A stretch of DNA of 64,000 nt from Incurvaria masculella. Lineage: Eukaryota > Arthropoda > Insecta > Lepidoptera > Incurvariidae. The notes beneath the pieces were generated by a model, which did not search any database, was not told the origin of the DNA, and worked only from the letters and a program-made list of their open reading frames with translations. Each line of letters starts with the position of its first letter. Position 1 is the first letter of the stretch. The translations under genes were made by a program, and so were the position numbers. Location of the stretch: the NCBI GenBank assembly GCA_946894095.1, contig OX335651.1, forward strand, positions 3,618,501 through 3,682,500, written 5' to 3'. Shown in pieces: positions 11,241 to 22,570 of the stretch.

Positions 11241-11526
11241 AAAACGTTACGTTAGCCAAAGAACTTATTGCTTATTTATTTTCCATGGGTATAATACCTC
11301 CTCTGTATCTACTACGTATGTAGATGGCGCTGACTCCGCGGATGAATCCCTCGCAAATCTAATTATTATCACTGTTTTATTAACGCGAAGTATCGAGCAC
11401 ATATTTTCATTTAAAATATTTTTAACCTGTTTGATTTTTGTATTCAATCTTATTTTGTGCGGAATAATGTCACTTTTATGAAACATTTTAAGGTAATTTA
11501 TTTTTAACCAGCGACTGTGAACTTGC

Positions 11527-12068
11527 TTAAGGTGGCCCAACCCGGCGGGACTAACTCATTCGCGGGCACGGTACAAAACCGTGCAATTGCGCTCTGGGAC
11601 CTTCACTGTTTCAAAGAAAAAGACAGTCTCCGTTATGAGGAAGATGCAACATGTCCACAAAGCAGACAATGTGCGTAGTGTATGATTTGGTAAGATTTAC
11701 GAAAATGTTAACTACAAAACGACTTATAGTTAAAAGTAAACCACGACTGCTGTAGTAACAAATATAACAAAAACCAAATTGATTACAAATTTTGATGAAA
11801 CAAGCTATGTCTGATGGCTAATATTTTTCAGACTTTCTTCATTTATCGTTGAGTAATCCACCTCCAAAGTTATTGGATAAAACGCGCGAAAAATTCGAAC
11901 TTTCGGACCTTATAACATAGAAAAAGTGTACAATGCCAACGGTCATCAGACATCTAGTTCGATCAAACAAAGCTATTTTGAGCAAAATTTTTGGTCTCTG
12001 ACAAGAAATATGGGCGTGATCTTCTTTCCCCGTTTGTATGGGTAGTTGAGCGGGTTGGGCCACCTTAA
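11527..12068 (-). mobile_element. TTAA-flanked MITE, complete, inverted
   Basis: Both ends are intact: TTAAGGTGGCCCAACCCG and CGGGTTGGGCCACCTTAA. It is 542 bp and in opposite orientation to 17304 and 55959. Non-coding. Confidence 0.9.
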
Positions 12069-12239
12069 GTCAACCTGTCAATGGAAAATTTTGTCGATTT
12101 TTTTCAGCAATGGTTTTTGTAGACGCAAGTTCCATAATGTTAATCTGATCCGTTGTCTTACGCACAGATGGCGTCAGATATTGGTAGGTAACTGTGTGTT
12201 CATTTGATAGGGGCCACGGCCTGCGTACTGAACCAACAC

Positions 12240-12490
12240 GGGGACTGGTTGTACCTTGTACCTCTGTTTCTTGCTGGTTGGCATGGCTGTTTCAGTATGC
12301 ACTACGTGTGCATGGTGTCACTTGGAAAGTCGGGTGATTTGCCACAGACAACGAACTGGAACATCATGAACAAGGCGTTACTGCTGCGATGTGTTTGCGT
12401 GTGTGTGTGAGTCTCAACAGGTTCTGAAATCGGTTATGTTACCCACGGTGCGCGAACTTTGCCATCATGGTCAAGACGTGCCTGAGCCGG
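12240..12490 (+). pseudogene. decayed duplicate(s) of the exon D region
   Basis: GTGCATGGTGTCACTTGG, then GGGTGATTTGCCAC and GGAACATCATGAACAAGGCG, parallel the flank and start of exon D (GTGTGGTGTCACTCGGCAG, GACGAGTTGCCACGG, GGACCATCATGGTGACGGCG). A second partial echo, GCGCGAACTTTGCCATCATGG, follows at 12450. The AG acceptor is lost and the frame is not kept. Confidence 0.5.
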
Positions 12491-12834
12491 TAGTCTCAGT
12501 TGTCACCTAAATTGTCGTTACGATCGACTGGCGTTTTCAAATGTATGGAGAAATTGAAGAGCGCGCGCAGCGGGCGTTAAGCGAACTAACATTTGCGAGT
12601 CCGAGTTGATTTGACAGCTTACTCAACGTTGCCGTAAATACATCGACGTTGCGGTTTACGCCCACTCCGCGTTTTCATACAAATCGGAAGTCCGCGTTTG
12701 ACTTTGACAGCTTGAAGAAGTAAAACCACAAAATATCTAGTAAAAACTTGTATGGAGTTTGGAGAAAACGCCAGTCGATCGGTTTGCCGTAAACACCAAT
12801 TTAGGTGAGAACTCAGACTGACCACTCTGCTCTT

Positions 12835-12935
12835 GTTTCGCTGTCTCCGGCCGGGCAGCGTCATGCTGCTTCTGTGCGTGTGCCACTTAGCTAGTGCTGG
12901 ACCCGGATGTGTTAAGGAACGTGACTGATGAGGCC
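12835..12935 (+). pseudogene. second decayed duplicate of the exon D boundary
   Basis: CTCCGGCCGGGCAGCGTCATG, then GTGCTGGACCCGGATGTGTT, match the upstream flank (CCTCCGGCCGGTCAGCATCA) and first codons (GTTCTGGACCCGGACGAGTT) of exon D. Coding continuity is lost after the match. Confidence 0.5.
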
Positions 12936-14166
12936 ACTTTTGAACCTTCCCTTCCACCTGTGACCATGTATGGTATCTTGCTCATCCCCTCCCCCCTAGT
13001 TTTCACGTGGTATTGCAAAATTTTCTTTTTTTCAATGTTGCGGTTTGCCTATTGGCCAGCCCGACTGACTGCTACCAGCACGCACGCCCGTCCGCTGTCC
13101 GTTGTCTGTATGCCTCAGACCGCTGCTGTCTTTTTAAGTCGTTTTTAAAATAATAACTATATTTTAAAAGTAGCTGCGGTACCCGGCTCCGCTCGGGTTA
13201 GTGTCGGCAAAATTATTTCATGGATAAAAAGTAGCCCACATGGCTAGTCCAAAATAGGGTCAAACTGTTCTAGGACAATGTATCCATCTATAAAATTTAA
13301 TCAAGATCGTTTGAGCCGAAATGGCATGATTTAATGAGAAACATCCAATAATTTCCATTTAGAGCTTCGTTGATATTTGGTGGCTACTTAAAAAAAAAGC
13401 ATTTGCCGCTAGAACCTTTCTGCACTTGCACTGCTACATTGCTTACCTAGTAAGTAAGTAACGTGTAACGTAGGTAAGTTTTGCGTGGACTCCAACCCAC
13501 AGCCAGACTTAACATCGAAAACGGTAACCCATGCGTAACCTGACTGCTCCCAGAGATGCTATACGTTGATAAAATACGCATATAAATCGGGTAAGTGGTT
13601 CGCAAGTCACCTAGCTCACTAATCACCCCTCTGGTAATGAAGCATTATATTATGTAGTCTATAAGTTTTGAGTAGAATCAGGCTAGACGTATATACAATC
13701 CGCATCTAAATCAAGTAATTGGTTCTTAAATAATAAGTATTTTATTCCATTGGTCGCACCTCTGGCGATTTAGCGTGATGCCAAGTAGTCCTAAAGTTGC
13801 GGGAAATACCAAGTCGTACTTCAGTACAAGCCGCCGCCATCTCGCCGAGCCATGCAGAGCATTGCAGTTTGTATGACAGCCACATCTAAGCGTAAGCAGA
13901 AATAAATTCTATTCAGCCTATCCTAATTCCCGGGTAGTTAAATGTACGTGTAGTAAGTTTCATCTGATTCGGATAATCGGTTTAAGAATTATGGAGGAAC
14001 ATACATACATACATACATACAAAGATACAGAACTGATTTATAAAATTCGTCAATATAGTTTTAGTATCATACATAAAGTCTACAAGCTTCTCGCTTTTCC
14101 TCGGCCTCCGGCCGGTCAGCATCAAGGAACTTCAGAGTGCAGCATGTGTGTGGTGTCACTCGGCAG

Positions 14167-14296
14167 GTTCTGGACCCGGACGAGTTGCCACGGCGCGCGC
14201 GTTGGACCATCATGGTGACGGCGTGCCTGCTGCTTTTCCTCTGCCTCTTGCTGGTCGGGGTAACGTTAAGGATGGCACCTCTCATCGACGATATGG
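14167..14296 (+). CDS. exon D of unidentified gene, transmembrane segment
   Basis: 130 bp between an acceptor (GTGTCACTCGGCAG) and a consensus donor (ATGG then GTAAGT). It starts in phase 0, as exon C requires, and ends in phase 1. The frame reads VLDPDELPRRARW, then a clear hydrophobic span of about 17 residues (MVTACLLLFLCLLLVGV) followed by TLRMAPLIDDM. Basic residues before the span suggest that side is cytoplasmic by the positive-inside rule, so exons A to C would encode an intracellular N-terminal part. The following exon, which must supply two bases first, was not found. Gene identity unknown. Confidence 0.72.
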
Positions 14297-15750
14297 GTAA
14301 GTATTTTCAGTTTAACTTGGTTATAGGGACATGGTGAAAACAGTGCAATACCACTGACACTGCTGTAAGATGCCTAATGGACGGATTGAATGTTATGTTT
14401 TTTAAACGATATTATTATATTCTTACATTTGTATAATAATATCACATTTTCTTTTGGTTAAAATTTTTAAACTCCTTTAAGTTTACACCCGGAAGGATAA
14501 AAAAAGATTCGTTCATCAGTTGCCTGATAAACTACTACATTGACATGAGACAATTTATTCCTGGTAATACCCAATTACTTGGGTTGCCAAACCCGGTTGC
14601 CGGGTTTGGCAATTAGTGTCCCAAGTGTATAGGTTTCCTAACAGTATAACCGTTAACTGAAAAACATCGAATACAAGATGGTACCTGCAGCCCCGGGTCT
14701 GAAACCACCACGCGTACTGATCCAGCATCCAACGAGAACCATGCGTACGTCCGCAAACCTGCGCGGGAGTAGATCTTGGGCTCACATGCGGCGCGAATTG
14801 AGCTGCGCAGAGGGTAGGCGCCCCTCCGTGTTCTAGTCATCTGCCGGTACCTGTACAGCAGAGAATGTTTTAATACATATATCTACGGAATAAAACCAAC
14901 CTTTATTTTTTTTGTAGTTGGGTGAATTTATAATTTTTTTCCTATAAAATAACAAAAGATATTAAAAAGTCGATTTCTCTGAGTTTTTTAGGGAAATGTT
15001 AGCAATGGATTTTGCAGATATGGTAAGTTTTGCTTGATATTATTTACGATGATATTCCATGAAAGAACTCCCTAATAGATTATTTCAAACAATTGCTTTG
15101 GGTTGGATTTAAACCTTATTTTGCAATAAGGCGTGAAGGAAATCGTAAAGCTTTACTTTTATAAACAATATTTGTAAATGTTTTGAGTTTTTAGGAATGT
15201 ACGATTGGGGACAGACTAAAGTATACACTTCCGGTTAGTTAAAGGAAAATATTAACAATCAAAATACGTTGACGTTAAACATTATTGTGTAAAGTGACTC
15301 TACATACTAAGTATGTAGAATATCCTGAAATCGTCGGTTATACTACAAAATTAAACGTTAACAATTATTACGGCAATAATACGGCAGCGTTCAATCGGAA
15401 TTGTGTACTATGTTTTGATCTCGACTAAAGTCCTGACTGAATAAACAATCACTTGTTTTGATGATAATTTTGTACTCTTCGTATTTTGTTATCCATATAT
15501 AGTAAATGCAGAATTGTACCGAAATTTATGTTTTTTCCGTGATAAAGTAGGTATGCATTTTAGTAAATTCGTATGAGTATTATTGGTTAAGTATTTTTTA
15601 ATAACTTATTTTGGAATTAAAATTTTATCAACGAGCTCTTAACCTTATATTTTACCTACCTAAATGAAAATGTAAACGCTGCAAAAGTTCTTTGTTTAAA
15701 AAGTACGTTTTACCTATCTTTTTGATAAAAAAAATGACAAACACTTTTGT
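14297..15750. other. downstream intron or intergenic, no gene recognised
   Basis: Mostly AT-rich. It contains the 29-bp perfect hairpin at 14584-14612 and little else that I can classify. Confidence 0.45.
14584..14612. repeat. perfect 13-bp hairpin
   Basis: TTGCCAAACCCGG, loop TTG, CCGGGTTTGGCAA. A similar minimal hairpin is at 34051-34084. Confidence 0.85.
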
Positions 15751-15756
15751 TAATTT

Positions 15757-15903
15757 AGACTAAGTGGACGTTGAAAAAAAACAGCGGAGTTTCTTTCCAG
15801 TTCTTCTTCGCTGTATTTTATTTTGCTGAACTGGCCAATGTTAAAATATGACAAATCCGAATGCAGTGTACTGTCTTTGAATGATGAATAAACAATACAA
15901 TAT
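15757..15903 (+). repeat. interspersed repeat (ACTAAGTGGACGTTG family), copy 1
   Basis: Begins TTTAGACTAAGTGGACGTTG, contains GCGGAGTTTCTTTCCAGTTC and ends near GATGAATAAACAAT. Copies at 20149, 21065 and 57665 share start, order and end. The shared AATAAA near the end suggests a LINE or SINE 3' tail, which is an inference. Confidence 0.65.
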
Positions 15904-16184
15904 AATACTTGCCATCTACATCGACTTAATATTATATACCATTTCGGAGCAAAAAAGATATTTTTTTTTTTTGGTACGGCTTAAAATGTTTCGCCCGCCC
16001 AATACATTTTAAAGTGTAGGTATGAATAAAATGTATGCAGACGGAGATTCTTTTTAAAGCGTACGACAAAATGTTAACCACCTTTTTTGCTCCAAATGGA
16101 CCAAGGAACAACTAGTTAACGTTTGGACCAAATCTCTGATAACACGCTGTATAGAAAAGCGAGACTCGCTGCAACGATGGACTA

Positions 16185-16350
16185 GGAGGTCGCGACAAAA
16201 ATGGTTACGATAACGTAAATAGCTGAAACTGCGTTCACATGATAAAGACGAACCCTCTGAAGCTATTTGTGTCCGTCTGCCTGCGCCAAGTGGTTGCGTT
16301 ACGGAGATAAGGCGCCTGAAAAAGTTGTTATAATGACAAAAATATATGTG
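16185..16350 (+). repeat. GCCAAGTGGTTGC repeat, copy 2
   Basis: Carries CTGCGCCAAGTGGTTGCG and the upstream GGAGGTCGCGACAAAAATGG. Diverged from the copies at 1598 and 16605. Confidence 0.55.
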
Positions 16351-16604
16351 ATAAGCTAAATGGCTGCAAATAACGAAGCATGGAAGTATTAGTACATACT
16401 TGCTTAGAAATACCAAAACTGTACAAATCTTTGGTTGCATATCGTAGTTATAGGTGATTTAGGTTACAGATATAACTTTAGGTATGTTTAAGCATTTAAA
16501 TAAAAAAAACCGAATGGTTATTGTTGTATACAACATTTCTAGACAATCAGTATATTCATCAGCAGGTACATACCAACATATTTTTTAAATAGCCAATTTA
16601 GATA

Positions 16605-16728
16605 ACGCAATCACTTGGCGCAGGCAGACCGACCTATTAAGCATCAGAGGGTTGGTCTCCAACACGTGAACCCAGATTCAGCCATTAACCTTATCGTGAC
16701 CAAAAATGTCGTGACCTCCCGGAATACA
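16605..16728 (-). repeat. GCCAAGTGGTTGC repeat, copy 3, inverted
   Basis: CGCAATCACTTGGCGCAGGC followed by CATCAGAGGGTTGG and GTCGTGACCTCCCGG. This is the reverse complement of copy 1. Confidence 0.6.
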
Positions 16729-17166
16729 ATGACAAGTGCCTGGCGCCCTCTCGTGGCAGCGCCCTAAACTCTCGGCCGATGGACGCCATCTGGCGTGGGT
16801 TATACGAGACGTATTAAATTCCAGTGCTCTACCACAGAACAATAACTGGCTAGTGTTCTACCCAGACAGAGTTGATAAGTCTTTGCCTTGGCTTCAACAC
16901 GCTCAACGTGGCTCTACAACAGCTATTCAACCTGTAGAGTCCTTGACAAAACTGTTCACGTATCGAAGTCTTATTATTATTATAAGTTTTTGTGCAATAT
17001 CAAAACCGGCTAATTGCGAGTCAGACTCGAACACGAATGGTTCCGTACCATCTTACAAGATATAACACGAAAAATCTCATTTCTTGTATGGGGGCCCCCT
17101 TATTTTTTAATATTTCTTGTTTTAAAAGCAATAGAAATACACACAACGAATGTTCACCGAGTACAT

Positions 17167-17307
17167 TTAGGCCCGATTGCACGAAGAGACGGCTGAGTTA
17201 ATCAATATTCAAACACGTCATTTTTAGTGAACCACATGGAGTTCCTTCCATACTGTCCATATAAAGTGACTTGTTTATTCATACGTTGACGTACACTCGG
17301 CCCTTAA
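17167..17307. mobile_element. foldback MITE (GTGCACGAA family), copy 1
   Basis: Left end TTAGGCCCGATTGCACGAAG, right end decayed to ACGTACACTCGGCCCTTAA. It shares CAATATTCAAACACGTCA and the CATACTGTCCATATAAAGTGA block with 36996 and 54790. Confidence 0.65.
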
Positions 17308-17852
17308 GGTGGCCCAACCCGCTCATCTCCCCATACAAAAGGGGAAAGAAGATCACGCCTATATTTCTTGTCAGAGATCCAAAATTTTGCTCAAAATAGC
17401 TTTATTTGATTGAAGTAGATGTCTGATGACCATTGACATTGTAAAATTGTGTTTGGTTTCCAAGTTATAACGTCCGAAAGTTCGGATTTTTCGCGCGTTT
17501 TATACAATAACTTTGGAGGTGGATTACGCAATGATAAGTAAGAACATCTTAAGAAGATTAGTCATCAGACATAGCTCATTTAATCAATATTTAAAATCTA
17601 TTTGGTTTTTGTTAGATTTTTGACTACAGCGGTCGTGGTTTACTTTTAGCTATAAGGCGTTTTGAAATTAAAATTTTCGTAAATCTTACCAAATCATACA
17701 CTATGCACATTGTCTTTTTTGTGGACAGGTTGCATCTTCCTCATCACGGAGCCCGTCTTATTCTTAGAAACAGAGAAGGTCCCAGAGCGCAACAGCACGG
17801 TTTTGTACCGTGCCCGCAAATGAGTTGAGGCCTCCGGGTTGGGCCACCTTAA
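17304..17852 (+). mobile_element. TTAA-flanked MITE, complete
   Basis: 549 bp with intact ends TTAAGGTGGCCCAACCCG and GGGTTGGGCCACCTTAA. Its left TTAA lies at the right end of the preceding foldback MITE. Confidence 0.9.
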
Positions 17853-17965
17853 ACTGTCTACCTGTACGGTTCATGAGAAACAGCCCCCTGAGGGACGGGT
17901 GGAAGGACAGCGGAGGCTTAGTAATGGGGTTCCGTTGGCAGCCTTTGTGTACGGAAAACTCTAAA

Positions 17966-18990
17966 ATGACCCTAAAATGCACAAAATCTCTCTCTCATAA
18001 GGTGGAGTGCACAACATCTACTGCTGGCCTGCGAAAATCATGGCGAAAAAAGATTATTTGTGTCGTTTTTCGTATATACATACAGAAGTTAGTTATCCAT
18101 AATAACAATTAAGTCTAAGCTGAAAAGAAAATGAGCGTTCGCTCTGCCAACAATTTTTTTAATGAAAAATCGGAACCTGTGCTGAGAGACAAAAAATCCA
18201 CAAATCTAAAATTAAAAAAAGTGATGCACGAACAGAAGCCCGTTCGTGTATCAACGCCTAGGATCACCTCCCGAAAAGTTCGTTAACTGTGTAAAATGCC
18301 ATAAATTTGTTCTATTACCGAAATAAAATATTAAATCACCAAACTTCTATTGAGACCGCGCCATAGGTCACGCGAAGGTGGCTCGGTAGATGGAAAAGAT
18401 AATTGTTCTTAATTGGGGTAATTCCCTCGATTTATCTGTCTCCAACGACCCTTTCGTAGACACAAATTATCTTCAATAATGAGCCGCGCAACGTGATATG
18501 ACAGATAACCCCACAGACGCCGCACCGTGCGCATTTCTCTGATATCATTTTTATCTTATTCAGTGCACACACCGCCCTTAATAAATTGTGGCGGTCCGCC
18601 TGAGTGGACTAAGCGAAAGTGTGCGTCCTAGATGTCGCCACGGTCGTTCGTAGCTGTTTCCGCTTTGACATCTTATAAATTTGAAGACTGGCGGCGAATG
18701 CATTAATTCTCGTTTAATTATAAAAAAAAACTGCAATTTATTGAATAATTGAGACATAATAATTGTGCAAAACATGTTGGACAAAACTCATGGTTTTTCA
18801 CGCGTAGGGGGGAGAATGTAGTCTATTAACCGTGAACACTACACACGGGCGGCTTAGGTGACGTACATACTATCAGACAGAGTAAAACAAAACAAGCCTT
18901 ATTTTATTATACATTAATGTAAATTAAATTACGCTCCGTGCCAAACATTATCTCATACTCAATCTTAATGTCCAAGCTCGCCTCTTTTGA
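17966..18990. other. no gene recognised
   Basis: Short open frames without recognisable domains, and no repeat I can match inside the window. Confidence 0.45.
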
Positions 18991-18997
18991 AGCGACG

Positions 18998-19455
18998 CGG
19001 TTTTTTTTTGTTATAAAACTGGACATGAACATCTAATACCACCAACTTTTCATCCAACGCGATGGTGCCAACACGGGCGTCCTTACTCCTACTACCTAGT
19101 AGGGGAGGGAACCTACAGTTTTACATGGATTCCGAACCTTGGAACAGCAAAGAAAGAAAGAAAGAACACAACACGTCCTAACATCTTCAAACATCGTCTC
19201 ACACACATACCCATTCTATCAATATCCTTTTCATATACTTTAGTTAAGAGTGATTAATAGTCTCATTTACATTTGTGAAAACATGTTAGGCTTATTTTTA
19301 ATTCTAGCGTTATTTGTGTTATTTGTTCTGTTAGTTGTAAATTTCCTTTAAATAAATAAATACATAAATAGAAAGAAAGTGGAAACGGGGCGGGGATTTG
19401 AACCCGAATCTCTGTCATACAAGTCCCTGCGCCACTAAGCTACGAGCCGATAAAA
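18998..19455 (-). mobile_element. SINE-A with internal insertion
   Basis: On - it begins GGCTCGTAGCTTAGTGGCGC with a B-box-like GATTTGAACCCG (plus sense) and ends in the poly-A seen as T runs near 19002. Between about 19146 and 19375 an unrelated AT-rich stretch is bounded by AAAG repeats on both sides. Confidence 0.65.
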
Positions 19456-19459
19456 AGCG

Positions 19460-19680
19460 CGTAGTGTAACTTAGCGCCCGCCATCCTCGCAGCCCGACTC
19501 GGGCACGTAGCATGATTCATGACGCCGGCGGTCTCCGCTCGTCGCGCCGCTCCTCCGCCGCACCGCACCGCCGCCGCCCCGCCGCCGCGTCGCCCCGCGC
19601 CGCTGACGAGGGTGCGGCCGCGGCGCCTGTCGCGCGCTGTCGCCGCTCGCCGCACACAAGATGTGTGTCGTCTCGCAGAT
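19460..19680. other. CpG-rich island, no confirmed gene
   Basis: About 200 bp of strikingly GC-rich sequence. On + a possible acceptor (CCATCCTCGCAG) is followed by a frame that stops within a few codons; on - three overlapping Arg/Ala-rich frames exist. It could be a promoter-type island, a first exon on -, or a terminal exon. Confidence 0.3.
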
Positions 19681-19919
19681 TACACTGAGAGCTAATCAAT
19701 ATGAGTACCTTTGCGACAGGAGACGTGTCGCCGTTGTGAGCGCGTCACTCGAGAACGCCGACTGCCTCGGGTGGTTCTGCCGTTGTTGTTGCGTGTGAAT
19801 AATTCATTGATGAATCTATTTGGCAGATTTAGGCATCGGACCTGCCAGGGCTACTAGCGAAATATTTAGTCACACGTGGGCGCCTACCACACCTACAGTC
19901 ATGGTATTACATGGTATGG

Positions 19920-20130
19920 CTAGGTTCGGGTCTCCTCTTTCCCTAAAATATAGTTGATAGAGGCGATGGCTGTGCCCGGCCTGATGCTCGTGAACGGGTG
20001 CTGTTTGTGGGGACTGGCTTGCTCCAATTGGCAACATGCTAGATGGCGGGCATGGTCTTTACAAATAAACTGATATTTGACATGAATTGTTGATTCTCGT
20101 CAATTCATATTGATTTAGCGTGTTTATCTG
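19920..20130 (-). repeat. repeat with conserved reading frame, copy 1
   Basis: On - one frame reads CKDHARHLACCQLEQASPHK then QHPFTSIRPGTAIAS. The copy at 56735-56941 (-) reads CKDYIRHLTCYQLEQASSHK then QHPFTSITPGPAIAS. About three quarters of residues agree over 50 codons with no indel, so both descend from a coding sequence. I do not recognise it. Confidence 0.6.
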
Positions 20131-20148
20131 TGATTCTAAATACTTTTG

Positions 20149-20297
20149 TAAACTTAGACTAAGTGGACGTTGAAAAAAAAAAAATCAGCGGAGTTTCTTG
20201 CCAGTTCTTCTTCGCTGGGATTGCCGAACTGGCTAATGATAAAATATGACAAATCCGAGTGCAGTGTACTGTCTATGGATGATGAATAAACAATTAA
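20149..20297 (+). repeat. ACTAAGTGGACGTTG repeat, copy 2
   Basis: The best preserved copy, with CAGCGGAGTTTCTTGCCAGT and the ending GATGATGAATAAACAATT. Confidence 0.7.
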
Positions 20298-20309
20298 CGA
20301 CGTCGGTTG

Positions 20310-21040
20310 GGCGCTCCAGGATCCAGGATTTCAATTTTTTGGGCTCGGCGAAAATGCGGACGATTTTTCATTGCGCTTCGATCATCCGTGCACCATGACT
20401 GGCGTTGCCCTCCCCTGGATTCACCAGGGCGCCTAAACCACCGTATTTCACAAGGAACTGTTTGCCATGCCAGGACATTTATGAGCCCGCCTGCTTTGAA
20501 CTGAAAAATAGAATCAATATTTAATTTCTACCTCTTTTTTTATTTTTATTAAGGTTCATCAACAAGAACACCACTCAAACATACATAGAAAATACAGATA
20601 GAGGATAATAGACTGAGCGCATTCTTAATTATAAACGAACACAACATTCACTAATATTTATGGTACAAATTGATACCTAACCTAGCACAATTCAAGCTAA
20701 AATTTCAAATCATTCTATCACATAACTTCGACGATCTTTCATCAAATGCGATGGTACAGCCGTTTCCTCGGAAATCTGTACAACGGAAATAGAGATATTT
20801 TTTTTTTTTATCTTTTCTCAGCCATAGATTAAACGGTAATAAGGAATGTATTCTCTTTTCAGTGTATACATTTGACAGGAAACGACTGTACCCACCCGGT
20901 CAGGCTACCGGCTGCCAACAAAGATTAGATTTCAGTGGCCTACCGATCGATAGAGCTCGGAATTACCACGGAGAAAGATTGCATTTGTGATGAAATGCAC
21001 TTATCCAACGCAAAGTTAGAGAAATAAGTGCGTGCATACA
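20310..21040 (-). repeat. decayed SINE-A pieces
   Basis: Matches include GACGATTTTTCATTGCGCTTCG near 20369, CTTTCATCAAATGCGATGGT near 20735 and TGATGAAATGCACTTATCC near 20989. Order and spacing suggest one or two old copies broken by other DNA. Confidence 0.45.
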
Positions 21041-21064
21041 CGAGACGGGACCAGTGGCAAACAC

Positions 21065-21208
21065 TTTCGTAAACTTAGACTAAGTGGACGTTTCTTGTCA
21101 TTTCTTCTTCACTGTGAATGTTGAACTGGCCAATAATAAAATAAGACAAATTCGAGTGGAGTATGATGCCTTTAATTGGATTACAAATAAACAATAAACC
21201 ATAGACTT
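21065..21208 (+). repeat. ACTAAGTGGACGTTG repeat, copy 3
   Basis: Same start and end as 20149, more diverged. Confidence 0.65.
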
Positions 21209-21499
21209 AGCATGCGCGATTTCTATGCAATAAACAACAATCCACAACCTCTCGAATAGGAAGCTACGAACCTACGAATTAGGTACAGGTACTAACAGAT
21301 AACTATAACCACGGCGAAGCGCCTCTATGTGCAACTCATTTGGCACCCCAATGAAACCCAAAATTTTACTTTTACGGACGCTTGAATATGGGCGTTGAGT
21401 TGTAGTTATCTGCCGGGACTACCTTATAAAATGAATCCATTGAATACAGCACTGAGACTGTGTATTCCTCCACCTTATATAAATGTCTCATTGGAAAAA

Positions 21500-22165
21500 A
21501 TATCCGGTCATGTGCGAGTAGGACCTGCACACGAAGGGGTCCGTACCAACGTGCAAGATTTACCGCAAAAAAAATCTTGTATTTCTTCCCCTTTTAATTG
21601 GAACTGTATGCCTGATCGTGCATTTGGCGGATGAGTAGCTTCGCGGGAAAACGTGACCGTCACTTTTCCTGTCAAAGAGACAGCGACACTTTTGCTGTCA
21701 AATAGTTTCCGTCAATCTCCCCTTTAAATTTAAATTTCTAGTCAATCATTAGATTAGCCTAGCGGGTGATACTGTGCAGGTAGGAAGTTTAAAAGCTCCG
21801 CTCGATCGAATGTCCAAAATGAAATAATGGCGTCGTCACCGATTTTGATATAATATTCATACAATCATTAGATTAGCCCAACGGGTGATCCTCCACTTTA
21901 GAAGCTCCGCTTGAGTTTTGTTTGTGTTTTTGTTATTTTCACATGATTGTGTTATAATCACATTCAAATCGCAGGGCATGCACCGAACTAATTTCATTCC
22001 GTTCCCTCAAATAATACTTAAATCTGAACTGACATCTGATACTTCGACACTTCGTTTCGTGCACTACTTACTATCGGATGAAAGAACAAATTGCGTTAAA
22101 AATTCAGTTGTCTACCTATTACGATTCATGAGATAAAGCCCGCTGAAAGACGGACAGAAAATAAT
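21500..22165 (-). repeat. GGGTTCCG repeat, probably split, with direct repeat inside
   Basis: 21500-21605 holds the GTGCGAGTAGGACCTGCACA end; 22105-22165 holds CTACCTATTACGATTCATGAG. Between them lie two direct copies, about 117 bp apart (21744 and 21861), of a block around CAATCATTAGATTAGCC and CGGGTGATC. Confidence 0.45.
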
Positions 22166-22502
22166 GGGTATCTGATCGTCTCCGGACCTAAGCCTGCCCA
22201 GCTATAATCTCGTTTAGAAAAGAAATAAGAAATTACAGAGACATTTGAACTATATATCTCGAATATCTCCTCACGTTCCTAATTCGTCTAATTCTTAAAC
22301 AGGGTGTCACTGGCAGCGGACGGAATATCGAAAGCTCGTAAACTGTATTATTTTAGTGGAAAAATATATTTTTTTCTGCCTTAGTTTAAATTGTACAGTT
22401 GAACAGCTTATGATTTATTTATTTCAACATTCGCCCATGTGTGATTAGAACAGGTAAAAACAGGTTAAGTATAGGGCACCAGTGTTTTTTTATAATATTT
22501 AC

Positions 22503-22570
22503 TTTGACAGCTTACCGCGCGTATGAGGAGCAGCACGTCCTGCTCCTAATACGCGCGGTAAGCCGTCAAA
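22503..22570. repeat. 68-bp hairpin with 31-bp arms
   Basis: Left arm 22503-22533 and right arm 22540-22570 are inverted copies with three mismatches around a 6-base loop. The core CTTACCGCGCGTAT is GC-rich against AT-rich flanks. Confidence 0.85.

Larger units (their letters stand above)
16993..17965 (-). mobile_element. GGGTTCCG repeat split by two later insertions
   Basis: The left piece (16993-17165) has CCGGCTAATTGCGAGTCAG and GGTTCCGTACCATCTTAC; the right piece (17853-17965) resumes at ACCTGTACGGTTCATGAG and runs to GGGTTCCG. Together they make one diverged element in reverse orientation. The gap is filled by the elements at 17167-17307 and 17304-17852. Confidence 0.6.

Noticed and set aside
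13996..14020. CATA tetranucleotide run, and the GACG runs near 34655, 52747 and 57536
   Set aside because: Ordinary microsatellites; the GACG runs are part of the GGGTTCCG repeat.
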